From: Alphaproteobacteria bacterium
GTDB lineage: Bacteria; Myxococcota_A; UBA796; CAJQPC01
Length of the DNA: 64,000 nucleotides
Assembly (NCBI GenBank): GCA_020632795.1
Contig: JACKEV010000011.1
Location: 124,001-188,000 of the forward strand
Reading direction: 5' to 3'
Made by a program: the position numbers and the translations under genes. This document shows positions 8,919 through 19,783 of this stretch, in pieces. The number at the start of each line of letters is the position of its first letter. The stretch's first letter is position 1. Below the pieces are notes generated by a model. It saw only the letters and a program-made list of their open reading frames with translations, was not told the DNA's origin and searched no databases.

Positions 8919-10057
8919 CAGCGGCGCCGGCGGACGCCCAGCGCGACGAGCCCGAGCACGGCGAGCCAGCCTGCGGGCCCGCCCTGCACCGGCGCGGAGG
9001 CGCAGCCCAGCAGGCGGGCCTTCTCGTCGCCGTCCGCCGGGTCGTCTCCCTCGTCCTCCGGCTCCGGCTCAGCCTCGGGGGGCCGGATGATGCCGGGCAC
9101 GTCGCACCAGGCGCGGGTGCCGTCCTCGCAGCGGGCGCGCAGCTCGGCGTCGATCCACTCCAGGTAGGCGTCGACCCGGGTGTCCACGCCGCCCTTCTGG
9201 TTGCAGTCGGTGCGGTCGTAGGCGTGGGAGGTGACGCCGACGATGCGCATGTCCTCGGCGTACAGCTCGTTCTCGAACCACGCGAAGGAGGGGCCGCCCG
9301 AGTCGCCGTGGCACTTGCGCACGTCCTCCTGGACGCCGCCAACCTGGAACTCGGCGTCACCCAGCTCGTTGATGTAGGACATGCCCATCTGCTTGAGAGC
9401 GTAGGTGCCCGCCGGGGGCTGCTGCTGGCCGCTGGTGGCGACCTGCTGACCCCATCCGACCACCGCGACCTCCTGGCCGTCCTCGATGAGCAGGGCCTCG
9501 TCGGGCGTGGGCAGGTAGGCGTGGGGGACGTCGAGCACCGGGGTCTCCAGGAACAGCAGCGCGAGGTCCATGTTCTGGCCGATGCCCGTGCCCAGCTCGA
9601 AGAGGTCCCATTCGGGGTGGGTGACCCAGTCCCAGGCCGGCACCGCGTCGTCGGGCCAGTCCGCGATGCGGCTGCCGTCGTGATCGGTGAGGTCGGCCTG
9701 GCGGGTCCAGCGGATGTCCATGTCCCGCAGCTCGCCGAAGCCGTAGGTGTAGGAGTCCTCGTCGACGCAGTGCGCCGCCAGCAGCACCACGTCCGGGGCG
9801 ATCAGCGTGGTGGAGCAGGTGAACAGGCGCACATTGCCGCTGCCGAAGCTGCCCATGTCCAGGAAGGCGTCCAGGATCATCGCGCCGGCCATGGGGTAGT
9901 CGTCGGAGGTCGCGGGCTCGCCGTTGATGATGGCCAGCGCCGCGTCGTCGTCGACGAGCGCCTCGTCGTCGTCGCCCTCGGCGACCGCGCTGGAGGGCGG
10001 CTCCGAGGCGGCGGCGGTGTGCAGAGCGCTGAGCGTCATCAGGATGGAGAGGGTCAT
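8918..10057 (-). CDS. Trypsin-like (S1) serine protease with MYXO-CTERM anchor
   Basis: An exported endopeptidase of 379 residues. The signal region is at 1-17 and an acidic propeptide at about 18-42. Mature chymotrypsin fold probably starts at IINGEPA (43). The triad is His96 (AAHC), Asp164 (MDLALLFL) and Ser253 (GDSGGP). After an acidic Pro/Glu linker, the tail shows the MYXO-CTERM pattern: GC at 351-352, a hydrophobic helix at about 361-375 and a closing RRRR. In myxobacteria this tail is cleaved and leaves the protein tied to the outer membrane. ATG at 10057 has a good GGAGG site. It heads a four-gene operon. Confidence 0.93.
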   Translation of the reverse strand: MTLSILMTLSALHTAAASEPPSSAVAEGDDDEALVDDDAALAIINGEPATSDDYPMAGAMILDAFLDMGSFGSGNVRLFTCSTTLIAPDVVLLAAHCVDEDSYTYGFGELRDMDIRWTRQADLTDHDGSRIADWPDDAVPAWDWVTHPEWDLFELGTGIGQNMDLALLFLETPVLDVPHAYLPTPDEALLIEDGQEVAVVGWGQQVATSGQQQPPAGTYALKQMGMSYINELGDAEFQVGGVQEDVRKCHGDSGGPSFAWFENELYAEDMRIVGVTSHAYDRTDCNQKGGVDTRVDAYLEWIDAELRARCEDGTRAWCDVPGIIRPPEAEPEPEDEGDDPADGDEKARLLGCASAPVQGGPAGWLAVLGLVALGVRRRR

Positions 10058-10191
10058 TGTCTTCCTCCGAGGTGTGGGGTGACCTACCCTGTCCTGAGAT
10101 GGGCGGCCCCGCAACCGTCCTGACAGCAACTTGAACCTTCGGGCAGCCCCGGCGTCGATCGGGTAGAAGAGCGAAGCCCCCCGGTGTAAGC

Positions 10192-12306
<2,115 letters not shown>

Positions 12307-12310
12307 GGGC

Positions 12311-12748
12311 CTACAGGCGAAACGTCCCCCGGTTGTTGGTCTCGTCCAGCTCCCGGATGGCGTCGTAGGGGTCGACGACCCCCTCGACGACGACCTCCTG
12401 GGCGCAGTCCAGCCCCACGTCCGCGCAGGGGACGGGGTCGCTCTCCGCGCAGGCGTCGGGCTCGGGGAAGGCGTGGCCGCCGCGCTCCCAGGCCTGGGTG
12501 GTGTCGACGTTCATGAGGCGCAAGGGCACCGTGGTCTCCCCGCCCTCGGTGCCCACGTTGCAGTAGCGCAGGGTCAGGGTGTCGCCGTCCTTGGTGATGT
12601 CGGTCAGCGCGAGGTCCGGGCCGTCGGCCGCGGCGCTGTCGTCCGTCGCGTCGCTGTCCTGGGCGACGCTGTCGTCGGCCTTGTCGTCCTCATCCCCGCA
12701 GGCGCACAGCAGCAGGGTCGCGAAGAGGGTCCACTTCATCGGGATCAC
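12311..12748 (-). CDS. Small putative lipoprotein with CARDB-like domain
   Basis: A 145-residue protein starting with a signal and a lipobox ending LCAC (Cys17; Cys15 is an alternative). An Asp/Ser/Ala-rich linker (20-42) follows. The remainder, PDLALTDITKDGDTLTLRYCNVGTEGG and later ELDETNNRGTF, resembles the CARDB/APHP adhesion-type beta domain, whose hallmark is a closing D-x-x-N-N strand. Four Cys residues could pair in the periplasm. The GTG at 12748 was preferred over the ATG at 12739 because AAGGAG lies 8-9 bases before the GTG. It converges on the hybrid kinase gene, 4 bases apart, and follows the MoxR operon on the same strand after 51 bases. Confidence 0.65.
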   Translation of the reverse strand: MIPMKWTLFATLLLCACGDEDDKADDSVAQDSDATDDSAAADGPDLALTDITKDGDTLTLRYCNVGTEGGETTVPLRLMNVDTTQAWERGGHAFPEPDACAESDPVPCADVGLDCAQEVVVEGVVDPYDAIRELDETNNRGTFRL

Positions 12749-12799
12749 AGCAGGGTCTCCTTCCTGGAGGTCGAGGAGAGCTGTCCCACGGATGAGCGC

Positions 12800-15034
12800 T
12801 CAGCGCAAGCCCCGGCGCCGCCGCAGCCACCACGACAGGCTCAGGAGCACCCCGAGCAGCAGGGGGATGAGCGGCGCGGACCAGAGGGGCGTCTCCACCC
12901 GCTCGTCCACCCGGCGGCCGGCGCTGTCGTCCCACAGGGGGTCGCCGTAGCCGTCGATGGTGTAGTGGGTGCCCCCGATGGTCTCCGCGAGGCGGGCCAG
13001 GAAGGCCTCGTCGGGGCTGACCTCGTCCAGCTCGGGGTCCCGGGCGGTGACCGCGAAGACGGTCTCCCCCACCCCCAGCCGGGCGTCGTCGGCGCGGGCC
13101 TCGGCCTCGACCTTCCAGGGGCCCCGGGCGTCGGCGGCCACCTCGACGACGGCCTCGCCGTAGACGTCGGTGCGGCCCTCGAAGGTCTGCGCGCCCTCGG
13201 GCCCGGTGATGGTGCCGATGACCTCGGCGCCCTCGACCGCGTCGAAGCCCACGTCCCGGACCTGGATGACCACCCGCACCGTGTCGCCGACGAGGTAGTT
13301 CTCCCGCCCGGTGCTGACCTGGACCCGCTCGCCCTCAGGGTCGCGGACCAGCCAGCGGAAGGCGTTCTTCCAGAACCGCAGGTAGGCCTGGTTGCCGTGC
13401 CCGGAGGCGGCCTCGGCCATGACCCAGCGCCAGCTGGAGTCCCCCATCAGCGCCATCGTGCGGCCCCGGCCGACCTCGCGCACCGCCACGACGGGCATGG
13501 GGTCACCCCCGGCGGTCTTGAGGGTGGGGTGGGCCAGCAGGACCGCCGAGTTCGGGGCCGCGCCCGCCGAGAGGTTGAGGCCGTCCAGCGGGGAGAGGCG
13601 GTCCCACAGCGCACGGTTCTCGACGGCGTCGCCCAGCAGGCGGGTCACCGGGTGGGCCCGCCCCTGGGCGGTCAGCGCGGGTCGGAAGCCGGCCTCGTCC
13701 ACCTTCGTCCCGGTCAGGCCCAGCCGGACCGGCAGCACCCGGGCCAGGGGTGTGTTCGCGTACTCCCCCAGGTCGAAGGACCGGTCCCCGCCGATCATGA
13801 CGAAGGCCTTCCCCGACCGGACGTGCTGCGCGATGTTCTCGAGCAGGGGCTCGCCGTTGAAGCCGAAGTAGGGCTTGTAGTCGAAGTTCTGGAAGATGAC
13901 GAGGTCGAAGGTGTCCAGCTCGTCGGAGAAGAGCTGCTCGTAGGGGAACTTGATGAGCGACAGCTCGCGGTTGGTGTACTGGGTGTTCGTGTCCTCGTTG
14001 GTGCGGAGGATGAAGAACGACACCAGGTCCACCGCCGGGTCCTGCTTGAGGAACAGGCGCAGGAACTTCTGGTCGAAGCTGGGGGATCCGCAGACCTGGA
14101 GCACGCGCAGCCGGTCGCGCACCACCCGCACCGCCACCGGCATGCTGTTGTTGCCGGGCACCGCGTCGCCCTCGAAGGCGGGGACCGAGACCTCGTAGAT
14201 GAACCGCCCCGCCCGCCGGGCGGTGACGTTGAAGGTCACCTCTGCCCCGCCCGCCTCGTCCAGGGTGACCGAGCGCTCCTGGACGAGCTGGCCGTCGCGG
14301 GTCAGGGTGACCGGCACCTTGCGGCCGGCGAAGCCGCTGCTCGCCAGCGTGGCGGTGAGGGTGAACGGGGTGTGGATGAACGCGAAGCCGCCGGCCTTGA
14401 GCGCGTCGATGGAGAGGTCGGTGACCTGGCCGGCGCGGCCCACCTGGTAGATGGTCAGCGGGCCGGGCAGCGCGGGCGGAACGGGCTCGGCCTCGTCCTG
14501 GTAGCGGCGCCGCAGGCCGCCCCGGTCCAGACCGTCGGTGATGAGGGCGACGCCAGCCAGCTTCTCGCCGGCGTAGCGCTCGGAGATGGCCTGGAAGGCC
14601 CGGCCGATGTCGGTGCTGCTCTCGGTGAAGGTGGGCTCGCCGCCCACGGTCAGCTCGGCCCCGAAGCGGAAGACCTCCACCCGCTCACCGTCGATGCGGT
14701 CCAGGGCCCGCTGGACCTGCTCGGAGCGGGGCGCGCCCCCCTCCAGCACGCTCATGGAGCGGGAGTCGTCGATGAGCACGGCGTAGCGGGGAGGCTCGAT
14801 GTGGCCGTCCTCCTCGATCCAGACCGGGCCGGCCAGGGCGGCGACGAGCACCGCCAGCGCGGCGGCGAACAGGCCGACCTCCAGGCCAACGGGCGGGCTG
14901 CGCCGGGCGGTGATCACCGTGACCGCCAGCGCCACCAACGCGACGGCCGCCGCCAGGGCGATGAGGGGCTCCGGGGTGAGGAAGGCCAGCCGCCCGTCCG
15001 CCCCCATCGGCCCGCCCAGCAGCCAGTCGATCAC
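12800..15034 (-). CDS. Membrane vWA / glutamine-amidotransferase-like protein (last gene of MoxR operon)
   Basis: A 744-residue inner-membrane protein. Two helices (about 22-42 and 50-70) are followed by a von Willebrand A domain with the metal-ion site DDSRSMS (89-95) and LITDGLDRGG. A middle region (about 310-470: VLQVCGSPSFDQKFLRLFLK, VIFQNFDY, AFVMIGGDRSFD) looks like the GATase1-like domain of large bacterial vWA proteins, but I see no catalytic Cys-His pair. Ig-like strands and a final helix with WWLRRRR end the protein. The GTG at 15034 overlaps the DUF4159 stop as GTGA. It is probably a periplasm-facing scaffold controlled by the MoxR ATPase; the role is inferred from this conserved neighbourhood. 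Confidence 0.8.
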   Translation of the reverse strand: MIDWLLGGPMGADGRLAFLTPEPLIALAAAVALVALAVTVITARRSPPVGLEVGLFAAALAVLVAALAGPVWIEEDGHIEPPRYAVLIDDSRSMSVLEGGAPRSEQVQRALDRIDGERVEVFRFGAELTVGGEPTFTESSTDIGRAFQAISERYAGEKLAGVALITDGLDRGGLRRRYQDEAEPVPPALPGPLTIYQVGRAGQVTDLSIDALKAGGFAFIHTPFTLTATLASSGFAGRKVPVTLTRDGQLVQERSVTLDEAGGAEVTFNVTARRAGRFIYEVSVPAFEGDAVPGNNSMPVAVRVVRDRLRVLQVCGSPSFDQKFLRLFLKQDPAVDLVSFFILRTNEDTNTQYTNRELSLIKFPYEQLFSDELDTFDLVIFQNFDYKPYFGFNGEPLLENIAQHVRSGKAFVMIGGDRSFDLGEYANTPLARVLPVRLGLTGTKVDEAGFRPALTAQGRAHPVTRLLGDAVENRALWDRLSPLDGLNLSAGAAPNSAVLLAHPTLKTAGGDPMPVVAVREVGRGRTMALMGDSSWRWVMAEAASGHGNQAYLRFWKNAFRWLVRDPEGERVQVSTGRENYLVGDTVRVVIQVRDVGFDAVEGAEVIGTITGPEGAQTFEGRTDVYGEAVVEVAADARGPWKVEAEARADDARLGVGETVFAVTARDPELDEVSPDEAFLARLAETIGGTHYTIDGYGDPLWDDSAGRRVDERVETPLWSAPLIPLLLGVLLSLSWWLRRRRGLR

Positions 15035-15792
15035 GGCCGCCCCCCCTGATCCAGCCGCCCCTCCTCAATGAGCTGCTTCACGTGGGCCTGATCCTTCTTG
15101 TAGTTCGAGGTCAGCGCGTAGAGCATCAGGTTCACGGAGAGCTTGATGGCCTCGCCGCGCTGGCGGTCGCCGCCGGGCACGACCGCGAACAGGGGGCGGC
15201 CGTCGGGGCCACGGGCCAGCGCCCCCGACAGGTCGTTGCGGAAGTACATCACCGGGGTGATCTCCCCCAGGCTGATGCCCTCGATGTGGTCGAAGGTGTC
15301 CAGGCGCCCCACCGGCCGCTGCAGCAGGAAGAAGGAGCGATACAGGGAGTGGTCCGCCGGCAGCGGGTAGAGCGGCTTGGTGGGGAAGAGGCGCGTGCAG
15401 AGGCGCCGGACCGAGTCGTCGAAGGCCGAGCGCCGCCCGCCGGTGGTGTCGTCGATGAACAGGAAGCCGCCGTAGGTGATGTAGCGGCGGAGCTGCTCCA
15501 CCGCGGGCTCGGGCAGCGGCGGGAAGGCGCCGTCGCCCACCAGCGCGGCGAAGGGGTGGTCGAAGAGCTTGGGGTCCTCGGGGCCGACCTGCACCACCCG
15601 GTTGACGGTCTCGATGGAGGTGATCTGGTCCAGCTCGTAGAGCATGCGGATCCAGGCCTCGGGCCGGGACGTCGTGCCCGCGGGGAGCGTGATCTCGACG
15701 ACGTCGACCTTGGAGGCGTCGCCCAGGGCGCGGCCGAGGCGGGGCAGCAGCAGGCCGGCGCCCACGCCCAGCAGCAGGTCGCGGCGCCTCAT
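15031..15792 (-). CDS. DUF4159 domain protein with Tat-like signal
   Basis: The 253-residue protein begins MRRRDLLLGVGAGLLLP, a twin-Arg-like signal (RRRDLL) although not a perfect SRRxFLK motif. The body matches DUF4159, a flavodoxin/GATase-like fold found next to MoxR-DUF58-vWA genes: YELDQITSIETVN, the central PFAALVGDGAFP and GGFLFIDDTTG, and later HSLYRSFFLL. Its biochemical function is unknown. The ATG at 15792 overlaps the stop of the BatA/vWA gene as ATGA, and its own stop overlaps the next GTG, so translation is coupled in both directions. Confidence 0.85.
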   Translation of the reverse strand: MRRRDLLLGVGAGLLLPRLGRALGDASKVDVVEITLPAGTTSRPEAWIRMLYELDQITSIETVNRVVQVGPEDPKLFDHPFAALVGDGAFPPLPEPAVEQLRRYITYGGFLFIDDTTGGRRSAFDDSVRRLCTRLFPTKPLYPLPADHSLYRSFFLLQRPVGRLDTFDHIEGISLGEITPVMYFRNDLSGALARGPDGRPLFAVVPGGDRQRGEAIKLSVNLMLYALTSNYKKDQAHVKQLIEEGRLDQGGRP

Positions 15793-17852
15793 GACGCCCT
15801 CCCGCGGGCGGCGAGCAGGGCCTGGGCCAGCACGGCGAACAGCGCCAGGGCCAGGGCCCCCCGCCCCAGCTCGGCGCGGCGGACGAAGCGCGAGGGGTCG
15901 ATCTCGGCCTGGACCTCGGTCAGGGCCTCGCCGGTGCGCACGTCGGACTCCTCCAGCGGGGTGTTCACCGCGACGCGGGCCAGGGGCGGCTCGCCCTCGA
16001 CGCCCACGGTGTAGGCGCCGGGCAGGCGGGGCACGAAGCGCACCTCCAGCTCCTCCTGGCGGATCAGCTCGGCGAAGACGGCGACCCCGTCGGGGCCGGT
16101 GACCTGGGGCTCCAGGCCGACGACCGGCAGGCGCACCTGGGTGGGCTCGCCCACGGTGACCGAGAGCTGCTCGGCGCCCCCGCCGGCCTCGCCCCCCAGC
16201 ACGCCCACGAGGCGCTGCACGAAGGGCATGAAGGCGGCCTGGAGCGGCGCGTTGCACCAGCCCAGGTCCACCGTGGAGGTCCACAGCAGCACCCGCCCGC
16301 GGCCCACGCGGCGCTCCACCAGCGCGGGGGTGCCGCCCTCGTAGCGCAGCAGGGTGCGCACGCCGTCGCCGTCGCCGTCCCAGCCGGTCTCCTCGTAGGG
16401 GACCAGCCCGAACACCCGCCGGGCGGCGATGCGGGTGAAGCCGGCCCGCCCGGACTCGGCGAAGGGGGCGAACAGGTCCATCTCCAGGTCGGGCAGCTCC
16501 AGGGGGACCCCGTCCCGGGCGCCGAGGTCCACGAGATCCCGGGGTTTGTCCAGCTTCGCGGGCAGCAGGTCCCGGAGCGCGCCGTTGTAGCGGTCGGCGG
16601 TGACGTTGTCCCCCAACGAGATGACCAGCCCGCCGCCGCCGCGCACGAAGTCGGTCAGGGTGGCGGCGTGGGCGCTCAGGTCGGCGACGTTGGCCAGGAA
16701 GACCACCCGGTGGACCTCCGGGTCCAGCTCGGCGAGGCCGGGGGGGCTGCGCACCTCGGGCAGCACGCCCCCGCGCCGACCGCCCCAGGGGGCCAGGGCG
16801 CGCTCCAGGAAGTAGACCTCGGAGCGGGTGGGGGTGGGCCCGGGGTCGCCGTCGATGACCATCACCCGGGAGGCCCCGACCCGGGGCAGGTGGAAGTAGC
16901 GGGCGTTGTCGCCGGGCAGGGCCTCGTCGCCTACCCGCACCCACGCCACGCCGCCGGGCACGGTCTGGGGCACGGTGAACGCCTCGTCGACCGAGGCGTC
17001 GGGCGCCAGCTCCAGGAAGGCCGTGATCTCGGAGCCGTCGGGCAGCCCCACCGTGGCGGGCAGCTCGATGTCCGCCTCCCCGAAGTTGTGGACCCGCACG
17101 TCGACGCTGCCGCCCTCGGGGCCGTCGCCGTACTCGGCGGAGACCACCGCCACGTTGGCCACCTGGGACGGCAGGACGACCTCGGGGATGACCGAGGCGC
17201 CCAGCTCGATGAGCCGCCGCAGCTCCCCCGCCGCGCCGGACACGACGTTGGGGCCAGCCTCGTCGGTGAACACGACGACCTCGCCGGGGGTGCCCTCCAG
17301 CAGGGCGCGGGCCTGCAACAGCCCCCCCCGCAGGTCGGTCCGCCCGTAGCCGGCCTCCATCGACTCCAGGTCCGCCAGGATGGCCGCGTGATCGGTGGTC
17401 AGCGCGGCGGTGACCCGCCGGGCCTCGCCGCCGATGCGCACCAGACCCACCTGGGCGCCGTCGGGCAGGCTGCGCACGAGGGCGATGGCCCGCTCCCGCG
17501 CCCGGGACATCAGCGTGCGCCCACCGGAGACCATGCCCATGGACATGGAGTCGTCCATGACCAGCACGACCGCGCCGCTGCCGCCGAAGCTGGGGCTGGT
17601 CTCGGGCCAGCTCAGCTCGGGGCGCGCGGCGGCCAGCACCATCGCCAGCACGGCGAGGATGCGCAGAGCCAGCAGCCATCGGTCCTTCAGACGACGGCGC
17701 TTCTCCAGGCGGCGCACCAGCCGGCGGATGAGCATCATCGCGCCGTAGGCCATGCGCTGGGAGGGTCTCTGCTGGGCCATGTGCGCCAGGATGGGCCCGG
17801 CCACGAGCGCGCCCAGGGCCAGGGCCAGGGGCGTGAGCAGGGAGAAGCTCAT
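15789..17852 (-). CDS. BatA-domain / vWA membrane protein
   Basis: A 687-residue inner-membrane protein. The N-terminal BatA region (1-80) has two helices (about 5-25 and 58-76) around a basic loop (RRLVRRLEKRRRLKDRW), typical of aerotolerance-type vWA proteins. Next is a vWA domain with MDDSMSM (99-105, DxSxS site) and VVFTDEAGPN. Ig-like and GATase-like segments (VVFLANVADLSAH, GGGGLVISLGDN) follow and a final helix (about 660-683) closes the chain. MoxR ATPases are thought to remodel such vWA partners; the target here is not known. The ATG at 17852 overlaps the DUF58 stop as ATGA. Confidence 0.85.
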   Translation of the reverse strand: MSFSLLTPLALALGALVAGPILAHMAQQRPSQRMAYGAMMLIRRLVRRLEKRRRLKDRWLLALRILAVLAMVLAAARPELSWPETSPSFGGSGAVVLVMDDSMSMGMVSGGRTLMSRARERAIALVRSLPDGAQVGLVRIGGEARRVTAALTTDHAAILADLESMEAGYGRTDLRGGLLQARALLEGTPGEVVVFTDEAGPNVVSGAAGELRRLIELGASVIPEVVLPSQVANVAVVSAEYGDGPEGGSVDVRVHNFGEADIELPATVGLPDGSEITAFLELAPDASVDEAFTVPQTVPGGVAWVRVGDEALPGDNARYFHLPRVGASRVMVIDGDPGPTPTRSEVYFLERALAPWGGRRGGVLPEVRSPPGLAELDPEVHRVVFLANVADLSAHAATLTDFVRGGGGLVISLGDNVTADRYNGALRDLLPAKLDKPRDLVDLGARDGVPLELPDLEMDLFAPFAESGRAGFTRIAARRVFGLVPYEETGWDGDGDGVRTLLRYEGGTPALVERRVGRGRVLLWTSTVDLGWCNAPLQAAFMPFVQRLVGVLGGEAGGGAEQLSVTVGEPTQVRLPVVGLEPQVTGPDGVAVFAELIRQEELEVRFVPRLPGAYTVGVEGEPPLARVAVNTPLEESDVRTGEALTEVQAEIDPSRFVRRAELGRGALALALFAVLAQALLAARGRAS

Positions 17853-18778
17853 GCCGGGACGTCCAGCGCGCCCGGCGCCCGCACGCCTCCGATGAGCTGG
17901 CGCAGCACCAGCTCCAGGGGCAGGTGGGTCCAGCAGGGGTAGTAGCGGCCCCGGTGGGCGCTCAGGGCCCCCTGGACCTCACGCAGCCAGTCCCGCCGCA
18001 CCGCGTCAAACTCCTCGGCCACCCCCACCGGGTCCACCGGCACCGGCTCCCCGCCCTCCGGGGAGAAGAAGATCATCGGCTGCTCGAAGTCCAGGGCCAG
18101 CTCGGCGCGGTCCATGACGTGCAGCGCGACCAGATCCGTGCGCCGCCGGGCCAGGGCGGTGAGCGCCGGGGTCCAGGTGTCGGTCTCCTCCATGAAGTCG
18201 GAGATCACCGCGACCAGGCTGCGGCGGCGCATGCGCGGCCCCAGGGCGGACAGCGCCTTGCCCAGGTCGGCCTGCCCGCCGGGGCGCAGGCTGGCCAGGG
18301 CCCCGAAGATTCGGCCCATGTGGTTGGCCCCGGAGCGCGGCGGGATGTAGCCCGTGGGCGCCCCCTGCCCGCCGAAGATGGCCAGCCCCACCGGCTCCTG
18401 GTGCTTGTGGAGGAACCACGCCAGGGTGGCGGTGAGGGTCACCGCGAAGCCGAACTTGGTGCCCTCCAGCTCGGGCAGGGCGTAGGGCGAGCCCCGGCCG
18501 GTGGACAGGTCCCCCGAGGCGTCCAGCAGGAGCGTGCAGGCCAGCTCGGTCTCCACCTCGTAGCGGCGGGTCACCAGCCGGTCGCTGCGGGCGAGCACCC
18601 GCCAGTCCAGGTCCCGCAGGTTGTCCCCCGGGGTGTACTCCTTGTAGTCGGCGAACTCGATGTTCGCGCCCACCCGGCGGCTGCGGTGGACCCCGTGCAG
18701 CAGCCCGTCCACGGTCTGCACCGCCACGAGGTGCAGGTGCCGGATCCGGGAGAGGACATCGGGGTCCCAGGCGATCAC
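17849..18778 (-). CDS. DUF58 domain protein
   Basis: A 309-residue cytoplasmic protein of the DUF58 family, a vWA-like fold. The family signature is clear: EFADYKEYTPGDNLRDLDWR and VLARSDRLVTRRYE at about residues 41-74, followed by LLLDASGDLSTG (85-94), which occupies the metal-ion adhesion site position. RRRSLVAVISDFME (about 230) is the vWA strand before the partner surface. DUF58 proteins are almost always encoded directly after a MoxR ATPase, as here. GTG at 18778 overlaps the MoxR stop as GTGA and has AGGTGA about 7 bases before it. Confidence 0.92.
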   Translation of the reverse strand: MIAWDPDVLSRIRHLHLVAVQTVDGLLHGVHRSRRVGANIEFADYKEYTPGDNLRDLDWRVLARSDRLVTRRYEVETELACTLLLDASGDLSTGRGSPYALPELEGTKFGFAVTLTATLAWFLHKHQEPVGLAIFGGQGAPTGYIPPRSGANHMGRIFGALASLRPGGQADLGKALSALGPRMRRRSLVAVISDFMEETDTWTPALTALARRRTDLVALHVMDRAELALDFEQPMIFFSPEGGEPVPVDPVGVAEEFDAVRRDWLREVQGALSAHRGRYYPCWTHLPLELVLRQLIGGVRAPGALDVPA

Positions 18779-19773
18779 CGTTCGCTCACCTGGTCGAGCA
18801 GCTCGGCGACCACGTCGCGGGCGCGGATGCCCTGGGCCTCGGCCTGGAAGTTGAGCAGCACGCGGTGGCCCAGCACGGCGGGGGCGATGGCGCGCACGTC
18901 CTTGGGGTGGGGCAGCTCGTTGCCGTGCAGCGCGGCCCACACCCGGGCGCCGAGGGCGAGGTACTGGGAGGCGCGCGGGCCGGCGCCCCACTGCACCCAG
19001 CGCCGGGTGGTCTCGGGGGCGTCGGGGCCGGGGCGGGTGGCCCGGGCCAGGCGCACCGCGAAGCGGTTGACGTCGTCGCTGGCCGGCAGCCGCCGCACCA
19101 GGTCCTGGAGCTGGAGCAGCAGGCTCCGGTCCACCACGGCCTCGACCTCGGGGGACTGCCCCACGGTGGTGCGCTGGACGATCTCCAGCTCCTCCAGCTC
19201 GCTGGGGTAGCCCACCTCGATGGACAGCATGAAGCGGTCGAGCTGGGCCTCGGGCAGGGGGTAGGTGCCCTCCTGCTCGATGGGGTTCTGGGTGGCGAAG
19301 ACCTGGAAGGGCGGCTCGAGGGCGTGGGTGTGCCCGGCGACGGTGACCTGCCGCTCCTGCATGGACTGGAGCAGCGCGGACTGGGTCTTGGGCGGGGTCC
19401 GGTTGATCTCGTCGGCCAGGATGAGGTTCGAGAAGATCGGCCCCCGGATGAACCGCAGGCTGCGCTGGCCGGTGCTGCGGTCCTCCTCCAGGACCTCGGT
19501 GCCCGTGATGTCCGAGGGCATCAGGTCCGGGGTGAACTGGATGCGGGAGAAGCCCAGGCCCAGGGCCTGGGCGGTGGTCGAGACCAGCAGGGTCTTGGCC
19601 AGGCCGGGCACGCCGATGAACAGGCAGTGCCCCTGGGCGAACAGGGCGGTGAGCATCAGCTCCACCACGTCCCGCTGGCCCACGATGACCCGGCCGATCT
19701 GGTCGAGCAGGCGCTCGCGGGTCCGGGCCAGCTCCTCGAGGAGGGCGACGTCATCCATCTGCGGTTCGTTCAT
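18775..19773 (-). CDS. MoxR family AAA+ ATPase
   Basis: A 332-residue AAA+ ATPase of the MoxR (APE2220/RavA-like) group, chaperone-like enzymes that act on vWA-domain proteins. Walker A is GVPGLAKT (54-61), Walker B LILADEINR (117-125), then the sensor 1 strand VFATQNPIEQEGTYPLPEAQLDRF, and the C-terminal lid with GAGPRASQYL. ATG at 19773 was chosen, since GAGG lies 8 bases upstream and the longer frame overlaps the upstream gene without support. It follows the TPR peptidase stop by 10 bases and overlaps the DUF58 start. Confidence 0.94.
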   Translation of the reverse strand: MNEPQMDDVALLEELARTRERLLDQIGRVIVGQRDVVELMLTALFAQGHCLFIGVPGLAKTLLVSTTAQALGLGFSRIQFTPDLMPSDITGTEVLEEDRSTGQRSLRFIRGPIFSNLILADEINRTPPKTQSALLQSMQERQVTVAGHTHALEPPFQVFATQNPIEQEGTYPLPEAQLDRFMLSIEVGYPSELEELEIVQRTTVGQSPEVEAVVDRSLLLQLQDLVRRLPASDDVNRFAVRLARATRPGPDAPETTRRWVQWGAGPRASQYLALGARVWAALHGNELPHPKDVRAIAPAVLGHRVLLNFQAEAQGIRARDVVAELLDQVSER

Positions 19774-19783
19774 CAGGTCAGCC

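Noticed and set aside
18778..18991. Longer N-terminus for the DUF58 protein
   Set aside because: The extension lies wholly inside moxR and has Arg/Pro-rich shadow composition; the GTGA overlap with an AGGTGA site is a better start.
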